NCBI RefSeq assembly: GCF_018446385.1
Contig: NC_055996.1
Location: 128,202,532-128,266,531, forward strand
Length of the DNA: 64,000 bases
Direction: 5' to 3'
Source: Zingiber officinale
Lineage: Eukaryota > Streptophyta > Magnoliopsida > Zingiberales > Zingiberaceae
The notes under the pieces are model-generated. The model made no database searches and was not told the origin of the DNA. It saw only the letters and a program-made list of their open reading frames with translations. Both the position numbers and the translations under genes were made by a program. The first letter of the stretch is position 1. Each line of letters starts with the position of its first letter. Shown one piece after another: positions 10,950 through 23,740 of this stretch.

Positions 10950-11291
10950 GAGAGCGCTCTGTTCGCACGAGTATGCTTCTCAATCGATCGGCTGATCGAT
11001 TGGGAATTCAATCGATCAACTGATTGATTCGAGAGTGCTCTGTTCACATGAGTATGCTTCTCAATCGATCGGCTGATCGATTGGGAATCTAATCAATCAA
11101 TTGATTGATTCGAGAGTGCTCTATTCACACAAGTATGCTTCTCAATCGACCGGCTGATCAATTGGGAATCTAATCGATCAACTGATCGATTCAAGAGCGC
11201 TTTGTTCACACGTGTATGCTTTTCAATCGATTGCCCAATCGATTGAATGTTTTCAATTGATTAGTCAATCGATTGATACATTCTTTTGTTC
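10950..11291. repeat. 81-bp tandem repeat, four copies
   Basis: Units start at about 10950, 11031, 11112 and 11193, an exact 81-bp spacing marked by GAGAGCGCTCTGTTC-type starts. Each contains CTTCTCAATCGATCGGCTGA and a second dyad ATCGATCAACTGATTGATTC, that is, several overlapping copies of the palindrome-like TGATCGATTG. The fourth copy drifts after about 11230 but keeps the ATCGATTG motif to 11277. It lies directly after the inverted-repeat array, separated only by an A-rich run. Confidence 0.88.
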
Positions 11292-11404
11292 ACAGGTCTT
11301 AGCTTTTAGCTCACCATTCGTTGACAAACTTACCAATCAATCTTGTTCGACAAACATATTCATATTTACAAACTCTAAATAATAATTCTTTCCAACAAGC
11401 ATAC

Positions 11405-11700
11405 TGTTGGGGTTGCAAGGTTACAAACATAGTCCCATATTGAAAACACATGGGAAAAATCATGGGTTTATAAGAGAAAGATATCTCCATTGGTATGAGG
11501 TATTTTGGGTAGAGCCTAAGAGTAAAACCATAAGGGCTTAGGCCCAAAGTGGATAATATCATATCATTGTGGAGATATCTAAATTCTTTTCGATCCTAGA
11601 ATTGGTATCAGAACCCAGACTGCCAGAATGACTAACCGCCAATTGTACACAAGAGCAAAGAAGTGGGGGCTCCCGTGTCCGGATCAAGAGAACGATGGAT
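11405..11700 (+). mobile_element. Partial TRIM (LTR plus start of internal region)
   Basis: A fossil of the same family as the complete TRIM at 49411-50074. The LTR runs from 11405 (TGTTGGGGTTGCAAGG) to 11600, and a primer-binding site of the initiator-methionine tRNA type (TTGGTATCAGAACC) follows at about 11602-11615. Internal homology continues to about 11700. No second LTR is seen, so the copy is incomplete. TRIMs are non-coding and non-autonomous. Confidence 0.8.
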
Positions 11701-12716
11701 CATGTGAACCACCTGGAAATGGTTCACATAATATTTCATCATCTTCATTGTTCCCTCCATGAAGATTCCCTCCAATGGGTAACTTTTCATGCACATCTTC
11801 TTGTTGTTGTACCTCTTTTTGGGTTACTTGTGATTATTGTACCTCTTCTTGTAATGATTGTACCTCTCATGCAAGTCTCTCTTGTCGACACTATCTGTCA
11901 GAAGTCGTTGGTCTATTCCTCCTTGAAAATGTTTTCAACATTTTTATTGCACATAAGAAATAAGTGGATTAGATATACAACCAACATGTATTGAAAAGAA
12001 ACAGAGATGTTCGACCACTAAAAATGTAACAAAACATAATGTATTCGGCAACACACAACCAAACAAATTTGTCGGTGTTCAGCTGCTGGAGGCCAAACGT
12101 TTAGTGTTTCGTTCAACGTTCATTGATCGAACACATTGTGTTGCATTCAGTAAACCATGACGGAACAGATCCTGGTGCATTCGGCATATTGTAGATGAAC
12201 AAGTGACAAACTAGGGAAAAATGACGTGCGACTGAAATTTGAGAGATTTTCATGAGCACTTGAAACATAAACACAAAATCTAACAAAAACAATATAATGA
12301 TTTGAACGAGCACTAATATTATTTGATTCGGCTGGAAATCGAGTTGCCCAAGTGGAGAGATGAGAGAGAGAGACGACAAAAATGGCGAAGGCGATGACGA
12401 AAATGGCACAGGTAGGAGCGACGGTGAAAATCGCAGGTAGGAAGATGATACTAAAGATTTGTATGGTTTTTAGGATTTTTAGAAAGGGTAATATAGTAAT
12501 TTTATGGGGTGTAATTTTATGGGGTGTATTAAAAAGGAATTATGATAAAATATTTTTTTGATGAGCGAATTTAGAAAATAGGGTGTGTTTAATAATTCTT
12601 GGGGTGTGGATAGCCGCTCCCTTCACACAACACATTATGGTCCATATTAGTTTTATCCAACACCCCCACCCAACTTAAGGGCTAAGCCACTTTACTCGTC
12701 CGATTTGCTCCCCCCC
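11701..12716. other. DXS upstream region, no gene seen
   Basis: Contains short CT-rich open frames, for example near 11775-11960, that resemble no known family, then AT-rich sequence up to the DXS promoter. Two related phrases around GGGGTGTAATTTTATGGGG near 12508-12528 form a small direct repeat. No further feature is supported. Confidence 0.4.
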
Positions 12717-12724
12717 CTATAATA
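12717..12724 (+). promoter_or_regulatory. TATA-like box of DXS
   Basis: CTATAATA lies about 55 bp before the DXS start codon, after a C-run. It is a plausible core promoter element with a short 5' UTR. The call rests on position and motif only. Confidence 0.3.
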
Positions 12725-12778
12725 ATTTGCAGCCGTCTTCTCAAATCTCATTCATTGAGTTTTTGCTTTGTTCCTTCG

Positions 12779-15666
12779 ATGGCTCTCTCCACATTCTCCT
12801 TCCCCTGCCATCTTCTTGCTGCAGCTGCCTCTAATCACCACAAGAGTTCCATGTTGCTTTCTGAACTTCATCACCAGCAACATCCCCGCAGATTTCTCAA
12901 GGTTAGTCTTCCTTTAATCGCTGTCTTAATTAACTTCGTTAACTGAAAAGGCTCAACCTTGATCTCTTAATTGATTTGCTTGAATTTATTGACTAGCAAT
13001 TGAAGAAGAGAAGGGCATCCGTTTGTGCATCGCAATCAGAGATCGGAGAGTACCATTCACAGAGGCCTGCGACTCCACTTCTGGACACCATCAACTATCC
13101 CGCTCACATGAAAAACCTCTCTCTCAGGGTACGCAGCCAAAAACTGAACGCAGCCTCTCCTTCAGGATCGCTTAAGCATTTATTTTTGATGATTTGAATT
13201 GCTTCAGGAGCTTAAGCAGTTATCAGATGAACTCCGTTCTGATATCATCTTCAACGTCTCCAATACTGGAGGCCATCTCGGTTCGAGCCTCGGAGTCGTC
13301 GAGCTCACCGTTGCCATCCACCATGTCTTCAGTGCTCCGAAGGACAAGATACTCTGGGATGTTGGCCACCAGGTTTCCTTCTTTATTCGCATTTGTTCCT
13401 CTGTTTTTTTAGTTTCCTTAGAAAGTGAATAAGTTCTAAATATTGGAGCGGTTTGCAGTCTTACCCTCACAAGATATTAACTGGAAGGCGAGACAAGATG
13501 CAAACTCTGAGACAAACTAATGGCTTATCCGGGTTCACTAAGCGTTCCGAGAGCGATTACGATGCCTTTGGTGCAGGGCATAGTTCAACCAGCATATCAG
13601 CAGCACTCGGTACGTAAGAAAAAAACTCAGATTAAAATATTGATTTTCTTCGATTAAATGGGTTCGATCGAGCTAAGATTACAAATGAACAGGGATGGCG
13701 GTTGGGAGGGATCTGAAGGGAAGGAAGAACAATGTGATAGCAGTGATTGGCGACGGAGCCATGACTGCCGGGCAAGCATATGAAGCCATGAACAACGCAG
13801 GATATTTGGACACCGATATGATTGTGATTTTAAATGACAACAAGCAAGTCTCTCTCCCCACCGCAACTCTCGATGGCCCTGCGCCGCCTGTCGGGGCTTT
13901 GAGCAGCGCCCTCAGCAGGTTGCAGTCGAGCAAGCCACTGAGAGAGCTGAGGGAGTTGGCTAAGGTCAGTATCCATGTGCGATTAAAACAAGTTGAAGGA
14001 TCTTTTCTTCATTGGATCTTGTTCAGAGGAATATTACTAAACGAATCATATCGACCAGAGTCCTCTTTGTCGTGACTAAACGAATCTGAAATAGCATCTC
14101 TCGACGCTGCAGGGAATGACAAAGCAAATCGGTGGGTCCGTGCACGACATAGCGGCTAAAGTCGATGAATACGCCCGAGGAATGATCAGTGGATCCGGCT
14201 CGACTTTGTTCGAAGAGCTTGGCCTCTACTACATCGGCCCAGTGGACGGGCACAACATAGATGACCTCGTCACCATTCTCAAAGAGATCAAGAGCACAAA
14301 GACAACGGGTCCAGTTCTCATTCATGTCATCACGGAGAAAGGAAGAGGATACCCTTATGCGGAGAGAGCTGCGGACAAGTATCACGGTAGGTCATAATTC
14401 ACTGACAATATGTAAATTAAATTCCTCTGCTAAATTTTTGTTGTCGTTGTTGTTGAAGGTGTCACCAAATTCGATCCGGCGACTGGGAAACAGTTCAAAT
14501 CAAGCTGTTCGACAAAATCTTACACCGACTACTTCGCCGAGGCGCTGGTGGCGGAGGCGGAGGTGGACAAGGACATCGTGGCGATCCATGCAGCCATGGG
14601 AGGTGGAACCGGGCTCAACCACTTCCTTCGGAAGTTCCCAGACAGGTGCTTCGATGTGGGAATAGCAGAGCAGCACGCGGTCACGTTTGCGGCCGGGTTG
14701 GCTTGCGAGGGCCTTAAGCCTTTCTGCGCCATCTACTCTTCCTTCTTGCAGAGAGCTTACGATCAGGTGGTGCACGACGTCGACTTGCAGAAGCTTCCGG
14801 TGAGGTTCGCGTTGGATCGCGCCGGCCTCGTGGGGGCCGACGGACCGACGCACTCGGGGGCGTTCGACGTGGCCTACATGGCCTGCCTGCCGAACATGGT
14901 GGTAATGGCGCCGTCCGACGAAGCAGAGCTGTTCCACATGGTGGCCACAGCGGCTGCCATTGACGACAGACCGTCGTGCTTCCGGTACCCGAGAGGAAAC
15001 GGCGTCGCCGTTCCTCTTCCTCAGGGAAACAAGGGTGTTCCTCTGGAGGTTACTAGTAATTCGATCATCTTCGGGGTTCAGATCTCTATGCACGCGCTTC
15101 CAATTGGTTGATTATCAGTTGTTTATTTCTCAGATTGGGAAAGGAAGGATACTAATTGAAGGGGAAAGGGTGGCGCTGCTGGGGTACGGGACGGCGGTGC
15201 GGAGTTGCTTGGCGGCGGCTTCCATGGTGGAGCTCCACGGCCTCAAGATCACGGTGGCCGACGCACGGTTCTGCAAGCCACTTGACCGAAGCTTGATTCG
15301 GAGCTTGGCGAAGTCGCACGAGGTTCTCATCACCGTGGAAGAAGCATCAATTGGCGGCTTCAGCTCTCACGTAGCTCAGTTCATGGCTCTGGATGGCCTC
15401 TTCGATGGCAAACTCAAGGTAATTAAACAGATTCATTAGTAATTAGTGCGATCGATGATTAAAGGATTAATTAAAAACTTCTTGAATTGTTGTTGTTGCA
15501 ACAGTGGAGGCCTTTGGCTCTTCCTGATAGATACATCGACCATGGATCGGCAAGTGATCAGTTATCAGAGGCTGGACTGACACCGTCGCATATCGCAGCG
15601 AGTGTGTTCAACGTCATTGGACAGACAAGAGACGCACTTAAAATTATGATGCCGTTGGAAAAATAG
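12779..15666 (+). CDS. DXS: 1-deoxy-D-xylulose-5-phosphate synthase, plastid
   Basis: First enzyme of the plastid MEP pathway: thiamine-diphosphate-dependent condensation of pyruvate and glyceraldehyde 3-phosphate to DXP, a main flux control point for terpenoids, carotenoids and chlorophyll side chains. Nine exons: 12779-12901, 12997-13128, 13208-13372, 13459-13609, 13693-13964, 14113-14386, 14459-15048, 15134-15418 and 15505-15666, all GT-AG and in frame, giving 717 aa, normal for plants. Residues 1 to about 50 form a Ser/His/Leu-rich plastid transit peptide. GGHLGSS (106-112, catalytic-type His108), GAGHSSTS (178-185), the thiamine-binding [16 protein letters not shown] (210-225) and [15 protein letters not shown] (438-452, catalytic-type Glu443) are present. 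The C-terminal transketolase domain ends around [12 protein letters not shown]-type sequence. No residue expected to be essential is missing. The isoform clade (DXS1 or DXS2) needs a phylogeny. An alternative ATG at 12755 is in frame but only adds eight residues. Confidence 0.96.
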
Positions 15667-15923
15667 GAAGAGACATTAAACGTACGGTTTAATTTCTTCT
15701 TGTTTTTCTTCAATCCGGTGGATTAATTGCTTATTCTCTGGTAGCTGATAACGAATAGGAAATGGTATGAAAAGGACAAATCGAGCCAAGCATAATAATA
15801 TGGACGCAGGCCGAATCATAACTACAGGAACATGATATTTCTTCATATTAGGCTTTATCGTTCTAGTAGTGGTTGCGTTTCAATTGGTTTTGTTATTGCT
15901 GGTGTAGGTGGTTTTGATGGGAT
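15667..15923. other. DXS 3' flank
   Basis: Presumed 3' UTR and short spacer up to the LTR at 15924. No separate gene. Confidence 0.5.
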
Positions 15924-16341
15924 TGTAGGAATTATATAATAATTGCATAAAATAATTAAACATTTATAGTGATTTTATGTAGATTTGTAATCGATGATGG
16001 TAGGATTTGCTATCGGAAGAACGATCACAAAATCAGAAATATCTTTATGGTTCACAAACCAAATCCCTCTCTAATGAATGTTCTCATTATCTACAAGACA
16101 CAGTCTCGGATAGTCTCAGTAGAATTCTGACAGTACTTCTGTTGTGCTTCGATCTCATCTACGTACACAACACAAGAACCTTTTCCTGATGCATGCACTC
16201 CATTCTCATCATACATCAATTGCCTTGGACGCTCTTTTATATAGAGGAAGATGACTCTTCCTCTGCCTCCATTAATGGAGGAAGGTGAAAGGGTTAGAAG
16301 ATGAAGGGGAGAGACACCCTTTCACCTTCTTAACATCAACA
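15924..16341 (-). repeat. 3' LTR of the copia fossil
   Basis: About 418 bp, starting TGTAGGAATTATATAATAAT on the + strand and ending AACATCAACA. On its own strand it therefore opens with TGTTGATG and closes with CCTACA. A TATATAAAAG-type box lies on the minus strand near 16235-16243. It matches the LTR at 23380-23740 but is longer by an internal purine-rich stretch. Confidence 0.88.
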
Positions 16342-19300
16342 TCTCTCACTCGTCCAAGTCAATTCTTAAAGGTTAACTGGTCACATAGACCATGTCAGTC
16401 ACATAGATTACAAGGTGACCATGTCAGTCGCAATGCCAAAGCTAAACATTAATTGGTCACAATGACCGATTAAGTCATTTAGACTATTTGACGATCAAAT
16501 CACAAAGACCAGAGCAAAATAATTAGTCACAAAGACCAAATAAGAACATTCATTCCATACATTAGGGAAAATGATTCGTGCGACAACAAGCACACTGAGC
16601 AATTATTGCTAAGAAGATTGTTACATCTTACATAGCTGCTCTCTAAGTGATCAATATTAACAAAGTTTGTACACTTTACTTACTCGCTCTTTCAAATGAA
16701 TTAGAGACACTCTCATTATGACTCATATCTGTTACCCAGAAAATATTCAATCTCCTAGTAGCACACAACCATTATCTAGGAGATATCCATGTCTTGCTAT
16801 TTATCTAGATTAAATAATCTTCATTTACATCAATATGAACATCTCTAATCCCTCATAATAACTATTATGTCAAGAGCATGTTTCATATTCAATATTCACA
16901 ATCATTTCTATACATAACAAAAATGGATCGACCGGTGAATAACATCAAAAGATGTAAATCTATTTAATTTTCCTTTTTAGCTAGAATCTATTCATTTTAA
17001 TTAGTCGTTTTTCTAGTTATGCTCTATAGACCGAATTATCCATAGCAATATGAAACATGCTAAAGTAGCAGACACTGATTATAACTTCAAATAGACAGCT
17101 AAATAGTCACTGAGGGTAAAATTGAGATTAACTTATAATCTCAAGTGTCTCACATAGTAGAGAAGTAGGGATCTATTCTTCTAGTACCTTTCTTGTCGCC
17201 ATAGCACATGTGGTATGAATCACATGCTATGATGTTATTCTCTTTACTAAAAAGAGCGCATGTTTTTCTCAAATTTTAACATCGTACAGATTTCGATCTA
17301 GACATACCTAATGTCTAATCCTGAATTCAATATATGAATTCCAATCTGGCCTTTAAACATATTCAGTAAATGGTGGGTACATTTACTCCGATCATTACAT
17401 AAATAATCTCATTTTGATACAATTATCAAGGTGACCTTAACTTATAGGTATGTCTCTATTCACAGCTACATAAGTTATCCCATAAGTAATGGTCTTACCT
17501 TTATTTATACTTAACAAATAGAGATGATTGTCCATGTGAGTGGACCAATCTTAATCTGCCAACATGCTCATCGAGACTTTAATCTAAAATGTAACAATAT
17601 ATACACTGAATAGATCATGACATTTTACAAAGTCATAAAGACTTCCCATATCCTTGAAATGACTCTTTAGTCAATGTCTTAGTAAAAGGATCTGCAACCA
17701 TAGTACGTGTAGGGATATACTCAAGTATTATCATTTTCTTGTCCACAATATCCTTATAAAATTATGTTTAATTCTATATGCTTGCCTTTGCTGTGATATT
17801 TGGGATCCTCAACTTGACCATTATAGTACACTGTAACAGAACTCTCACTGTCCTTAGCAATCTTCAAATGCTTTAGGACCTTTTTAACCAGACAGATTAT
17901 TGCACAATTGATACGCAAGTCACACAGCTTCCATTGTCGATAAGGCTACACAAGCCTAACAATATAGCTTCTATTGTCGACAAGACTACACAAGCCAAGC
18001 CACACGGCTTCCATTATCAACACGGCTACATAAACTTAGTTCTTGTTATTGCATGAGATGACACCACCATTTAGCAAGAAGGTATAGCCAAATGTAGATT
18101 TTCTTTCATCAAGGTCTCCTGTCCAATCTGCATCTATGTAGCCACCTAGGCTCATCTTAGATTCTTGAAAATAGATACATAATATGTTGTCCTTATAAGG
18201 TATTTTAATATCCTCTTCATCACTTTCCAGTGTCTCGATCTTGAGTTTAACTGGAAACGACTAACCAAGCCAACACCATGGCTTATATCAAGATGAGTAC
18301 ATAACATAGTGTATATCAAACTATCAATAGAACTGACATATGGTATTACCTTCATTTTGGCCATTTCTTTAGGAGTCTTGGGATATAATGTTGCAATCTG
18401 ACATATTGAAGTGTTGTATCATCTTAGCGATATAAGTCTCTTAAGACAATTCCAAAAGTATTTTTGATTAATCTTTTATGATCTTTACTCCTAAGATGTA
18501 CTTAACTTCTCTTCAAAAATAATACCCTACATTTGGGTATATCCTTTTGCAACTAGTCGAGCTTTGTATCGATTAATCAATCGATGCGCTTTTCTCTTGA
18601 TTTTGAGAATCAACTTATTCTCAATAGCCCTTCGGCCTAGAGGAAGATCAACTATGATCACAAACTTGATTCTTTCTCATCGACTCCATCTTTTCAACTA
18701 TTGCAACTTTTCAATTTTTTTTCTCTAACTTTACATCCCAATGCTTCTTATTAAGGTTTGTCATCGTCAATTGGAAGTGTTATCAATGCCTCATTTTCAA
18801 TATCAAACCTCTTCTTAGGTTTGATTTTACGAACACTTCTTCGTAAATTAGGCTGTTGAGAAGTCAACTCATGATTCGGCATATCACTCCTACTCGGTTG
18901 ACTAGACTCAGACATCCCTTTTGACACATCTCTTGTTGATAATATCTCATCATATTCAAATAAAGGAACTTTTTTATCAACATCACCTCTGATTGGGAAC
19001 TCTATTTCAAGAAAAGTCACATATCTCAAATCTATTTCGGAGATGGTTTCATCTAGTTGCTCACCTATGAAAACAGAACCTTTGGAAATCTCATGATATC
19101 TAATAAAGATACATTTCTTACCCTTAGGTCCTAGTTTTCCATATTTGTGAGAACTCTCATGAACATAAGCAGCGACCCCAGGGTCTCAGATTACTTAAAT
19201 CCGATTTTCTGCCTGTCCAATGTTCATATGGGATAGATGAAACTGACTTTGAAGGCACTTTGTTAAGTATATAGGTTGCAATTAATAATGTATCTTCCCA

Positions 19301-21571
19301 ATAAGAGATTGGCAAATTAGCCTACGCTATCATAAACCTAACCATTTCAAGAAGAGTTCTATTTCTTCTTTTAACTATCCCATTTTGCTATGGAGTTTCA
19401 GGGATTGTCAGTTGTCTAATAATCCCTCTATCATTACATATTATCTTGAACATATCAAATAAATATTTCCCTCCACGGTCAATGCGTAAGGTCTTAACTT
19501 TACATTCTATTTGATTCTCAACTTCGTTCATATAACAAATGAAGCAATCCAATTCTTCAGATTTGTGAGAAATCAAATACACATGACCGAACCAAGAGAA
19601 ATCATCAATAAATGTAATGAAATAGGAAACTCCATATCTAGCCTTCACATTCATTGGACCACAAATATTCGAATGAATTATTTGCAATGGAGATTCAGAT
19701 TTAATAGTCTTACCAAATGGCTTCCTAGTTATTTTTTCAGTAAGATAATGCTCATATATAGACAAGTGAATCTTAGTTTGAGTGCCCAATAGACATTCTC
19801 TAGCCAACCGATTCATACGTTCTTGTCCTATACGTCCTAATCTAGCATGTCAAACATGATCAGTTATATCTACATTACTAGTTAGAGCAATGTTCGAAAA
19901 ATAGCCTTCAATTGCACAATTGACATCTAGTTCTATTTCAAGAACCATAAAATTATTTATTAAAAAATCATATCCGATTAACACTGAGTCAATCTTAAGT
20001 TCAACACATTGGCTGTAAAAATTAATACAGTACCCTAAATCAAGAAGACATATAATGGAAACAAGATTCCATCAAATTTCAGGAGCATACAGGACATCAT
20101 GTAGAAACAAAACACTACCGCCATGAAGGTTGAGTTTGCAAGTGTTGATTCCTTTGACTTCAACTCTTGCATTGTTTCCTACATAGATCCATTTCTTGCT
20201 AACTGGTACCCGATGGTACTCAACAAATGTAACTCGTTCCCGAGCTACATGGTTGGTTACTCCCAAAACTATAATCTACAAAAGATAAGAATCAGCTAAC
20301 AACACTAAATTAGCAACAAAATGCTCAGTTAAAGAAGACACACATGGATTTACCTTTTTCGGCTCAGTGCACTCCCGAGCGAAGTGACCTTTCTTGCGGC
20401 AATTAAAACAAGTCAACTTATTTTTAGGTTTCTTTCCAGTATTCTTTCCTATCTTCTTGATTAGGCCCTACCCCATAGTAGCAACTTCTTTCTTCTTTCC
20501 CTTCTCTTTCTTGTACCATTTCTTTTTCATGGATACAGATGATCTAACAGAACCGACAGTCACATAGGCTTATACAAAAATCCTTGCAGATTCAACTCTC
20601 TCCGCCTCCAATTCTATATAGCATGAGACGTTAGTAAAAGTCTTGATACACTCACTGTGAGTCAGGATCTACTTCATGGTCTTCTAAGAATCTGGAAGGG
20701 AATGAATAACCGTTTGAACCTATTGTTTATCGGTCAACTCATGACCAGAAGTTTTAAGCTCCCGAATCATGTTCAACATCTCCCTAAGGTGTTGAACCAT
20801 TGAAACATTCAGACGCTTCTTGTAGTTATCAAACCTGATTGTCAGCTATCGAAACTTGCTCAGACTTACTCCACTGTATTTTTAAGAGCTACCCAGACTG
20901 CATGAGTCAAAAGATAGGACTTATACTCAAAAGTTAGGTCATCTACCATTAAACTAATCAATATGTCCTTTGTAATGGAGTCCTTTTTCTTCCATGCCTT
21001 ATAGGCATCAAGATCTCGTCTGTGTTGTGCAGTGAGACCATCTACAGGTTCTACCATAACCTGATTTATAGTCTCTAGAACTTCTTGTTCCTCAAGTACA
21101 TATTGTATCTTGAGCTGTCAAATTTTGTAGTTATCTTTATATAATTTCTCTCTGTTATTGAGTTTAACTATGATGTTCTTATTTGCCATGATCTAACATA
21201 AATAAACATATTATTTAGTATTCGGTGTAATTCACATGGATGTAATTTTTTATTAACTCATTGTTAATTTGAGTTGGTTTACAAAATCAAGTGATAACTA
21301 CGTTTTCACTCATCATTTGTATGATCTAATCAAATCAACATTGATCAATATTATTACACACATCCCAACTAATGAACTTAATCATTATTCTATCATGATT
21401 TCTTTAATTAAATGAACTAATCATTTTTTATGACACCATGTAGAGCAATCAGCATATGAATGAACATATCATTAACATAAACATGTTGTAGTTTGTTAAC
21501 ATATAACAAATTGACATGAACTAAATGGACTAATACTGTTCATACATAATGATAGAAACAATAATATAACT

Positions 21572-21886
21572 CTAATTAACTAGATAGGCTACTATCACTC
21601 CCACTAGGATAGACACTAGTGCAGTGATCAACATTATCCCTTTCAACCTAGACTCATTTGGGGTAATCTCAGGCGGGACAACTTCATGATTCTCCATCAG
21701 ATCCCCAATTGGATCCTCTTCTGGATCCTCGATCATTTTCGGGCCCTCTTCAAATTTTTCAGGATCCTCTTCAGTCATATGGTGAAGCAGTTCCTCACAT
21801 AATTCTGAATATATGACACGTCCTTGATGACGATCCCAAATATAGTTTGTTATCATCCTAGGATTATCTGGCAATGAACGTATCAA
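21572..21886 (-). other. Small open frame with one membrane segment in the copia leader
   Basis: A 104-codon frame between the element's leader and gag. The N-terminal part is unremarkable, the middle is acidic (EEDPEKFEEGPK and similar), and the last 20 residues (GIMLITALVSILVGVIVAYL) look like a single transmembrane helix. I do not recognise it as a standard copia domain. It belongs to the fossil element and has no assigned function. Confidence 0.5.
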
Positions 21887-23379
21887 AGGCCAAATCCTAT
21901 AACTGTCCAGGACTGGAAACTCTTCTCGCTCAAGTTTTTAAAATAGATCATCAAGTTGTTCAACGTGTTCGTCGACTCCATAAGCAGAGTTATACTCTAT
22001 CTCCTAAATTTCCTCCCTGAGATGATTTCATCTCACTTCGCGACGAGTCAATATGGTAATTATCCGTGCCATCTGAAAAATTGAAATTAAATAAGTCAAT
22101 ACAAAATTGACTAACCAGTACGAAACCGGCTTAATTCAATTTATACATGCATAGTGCCAACATAATAAATCAAGAAAGAACAAATCTTTTCGATTTTCAG
22201 AAGTATAAGTCGACTAACTCATTAGATCAGTGATTGGGAATCCAGATCCTAAGTCTGGTCATTTGTCCTCGTTATAACTAATCTAATTTGACAAAGATTT
22301 ATAGTACCTATGTTTTGTTATTGTTTAATCTAAGTCCATTTCAGCCAAACTCAGACTTATTGATTAAACTCAAGTTCGTTTGATCAAATCAAGGCTCATT
22401 GGTTAAAGTCTGACAAATTAGAATAAATCTAATCAAATTTGATCCAATAGAATAAATATAGTCATTTGATCATATTTGGTCTAAGTCCAATTAATCAACC
22501 CAAATTATTTCTAGTTTTGATCAAACTGATTCAATTAAACTAACTAATGATTTAATCTAAACCGAGGCTAAGTGGACAAAACTAATCTAGCCCATTAATT
22601 GAATCAAATTTTCAATTAATTACCGCATGCAAAAAATAATGCTACAGTATACTTGCGTTGGCAAAAAACATGCATTGATTAATTGAGACAAAAAATATAA
22701 AGTTTATCTTTATAAACCTACTATGTTTCTTGATTTCAAGATGCATACAGTAACGAAATGTTTTTTTATTATTATTCTTTTATTTTCTAAAAATAAATTT
22801 TTTCTCACGAAGCACTATGCTACGTGTTTATCCTTCGTTCATTTTCTTCATCGCACGATACCCACTCCGCCTCAACCGTTGCCTCCACGCAACCACGATA
22901 GACATAGTCACCGGCCACGAGGAGGCTAATCTCCGACTTACTGGTGCGGTCGCCGGTCCTATCCTGCACCAGAATCCAATCACTTTTGGCCTGACGAGGT
23001 TGTTGTTGGTTGTTCTACCCGTCCCGGCCACCAACATAACACTGGTTATCCGGTATGCCATCACTGGCCACGGAAAGCCTTCGTCGGCATATCCCTGTGG
23101 CTCGAGCCCGACTCTAATGAAAATCGTGACCCTCTCATGATTTTGGCGCAGTGCGCTGTTGAGCAGCAATGTTAACGTCGGCAGGCGACGCTTACTAGCG
23201 ACCCTATCATCGGCAAGCGACACTTAAGAGCGACCCTGTCACTGGTCTCCCTGACACCCTAATGTCGGCATCATACAACTGTGATGCAGTCGCAAGCGCT
23301 TGTCTGCTACGACACATTGGTCGTGCAAACAGTGACGAGAAACCGCAACTAGGTATAATTCCTAATGCTCTGATACCAT

Positions 23380-23740
23380 TGTAGGAATTATATAATAATT
23401 ACACAAAACAATTAAACATTTACAGCGATCTTCCGTAGATTTGCAATCGACGATGGTAGGACTTACTATCGGAAGAACGATCATAAAATCGGGAAGCTCT
23501 TTATAGTTCACAAACCAAATCCCACTTTAACGGATGTTCTCCTTCTCTGCAAGACACATAGTCTCGGTAGAATTCTGATAGCATTTCTGTTGTGCTTCGA
23601 TCTCATCTGTATACACAACACAACAACGTTTTCCTGATGCATGCACTCCTTTCTCGTCATACACCACTTGCCTTGGACTCTTTTTTATATAGAGGAAGAT
23701 GAAGGGAAAGAGACACTCTTTCACCTTCTTAAAACCGACA
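23380..23740 (-). repeat. 5' LTR of the copia fossil
   Basis: About 361 bp, similar over its length to 15924-16341, with the same TATATA box near 23685. The primer-binding site lies immediately at its low-coordinate side, which fixes it as the 5' LTR of a minus-strand element. Confidence 0.88.

Larger units (their letters stand above)
15924..23740 (-). mobile_element. Ty1/copia LTR retrotransposon, fossil
   Basis: A degenerate element of about 7.8 kb on the minus strand. Parts in its own direction: 5' LTR (23740-23380), initiator-methionine-type primer-binding site next to it (TGGTATCAGAGC complement at about 23367-23378), a long leader, a small open frame (21886-21572), gag with a CCHC zinc knuckle (about 20415-20355), protease/pre-integrase region, integrase (about 19816-19388), a hinge region, an RNase H part (about 18364-18152), a long 3' non-coding stretch and the 3' LTR (16341-15924). 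The gag-pol order with integrase before RNase H is that of Ty1/copia. It is broken, with many breaks in the coding part. The two LTRs differ at very roughly 10-15 percent of positions by eye, suggesting an age of several million years. A matching 5-bp target duplication was not seen. Confidence 0.9.

Noticed and set aside
9277-11291. CRISPR-like array
   Set aside because: The repeats alternate in orientation or are contiguous 81-bp units without unique spacers, and the host is a plant.
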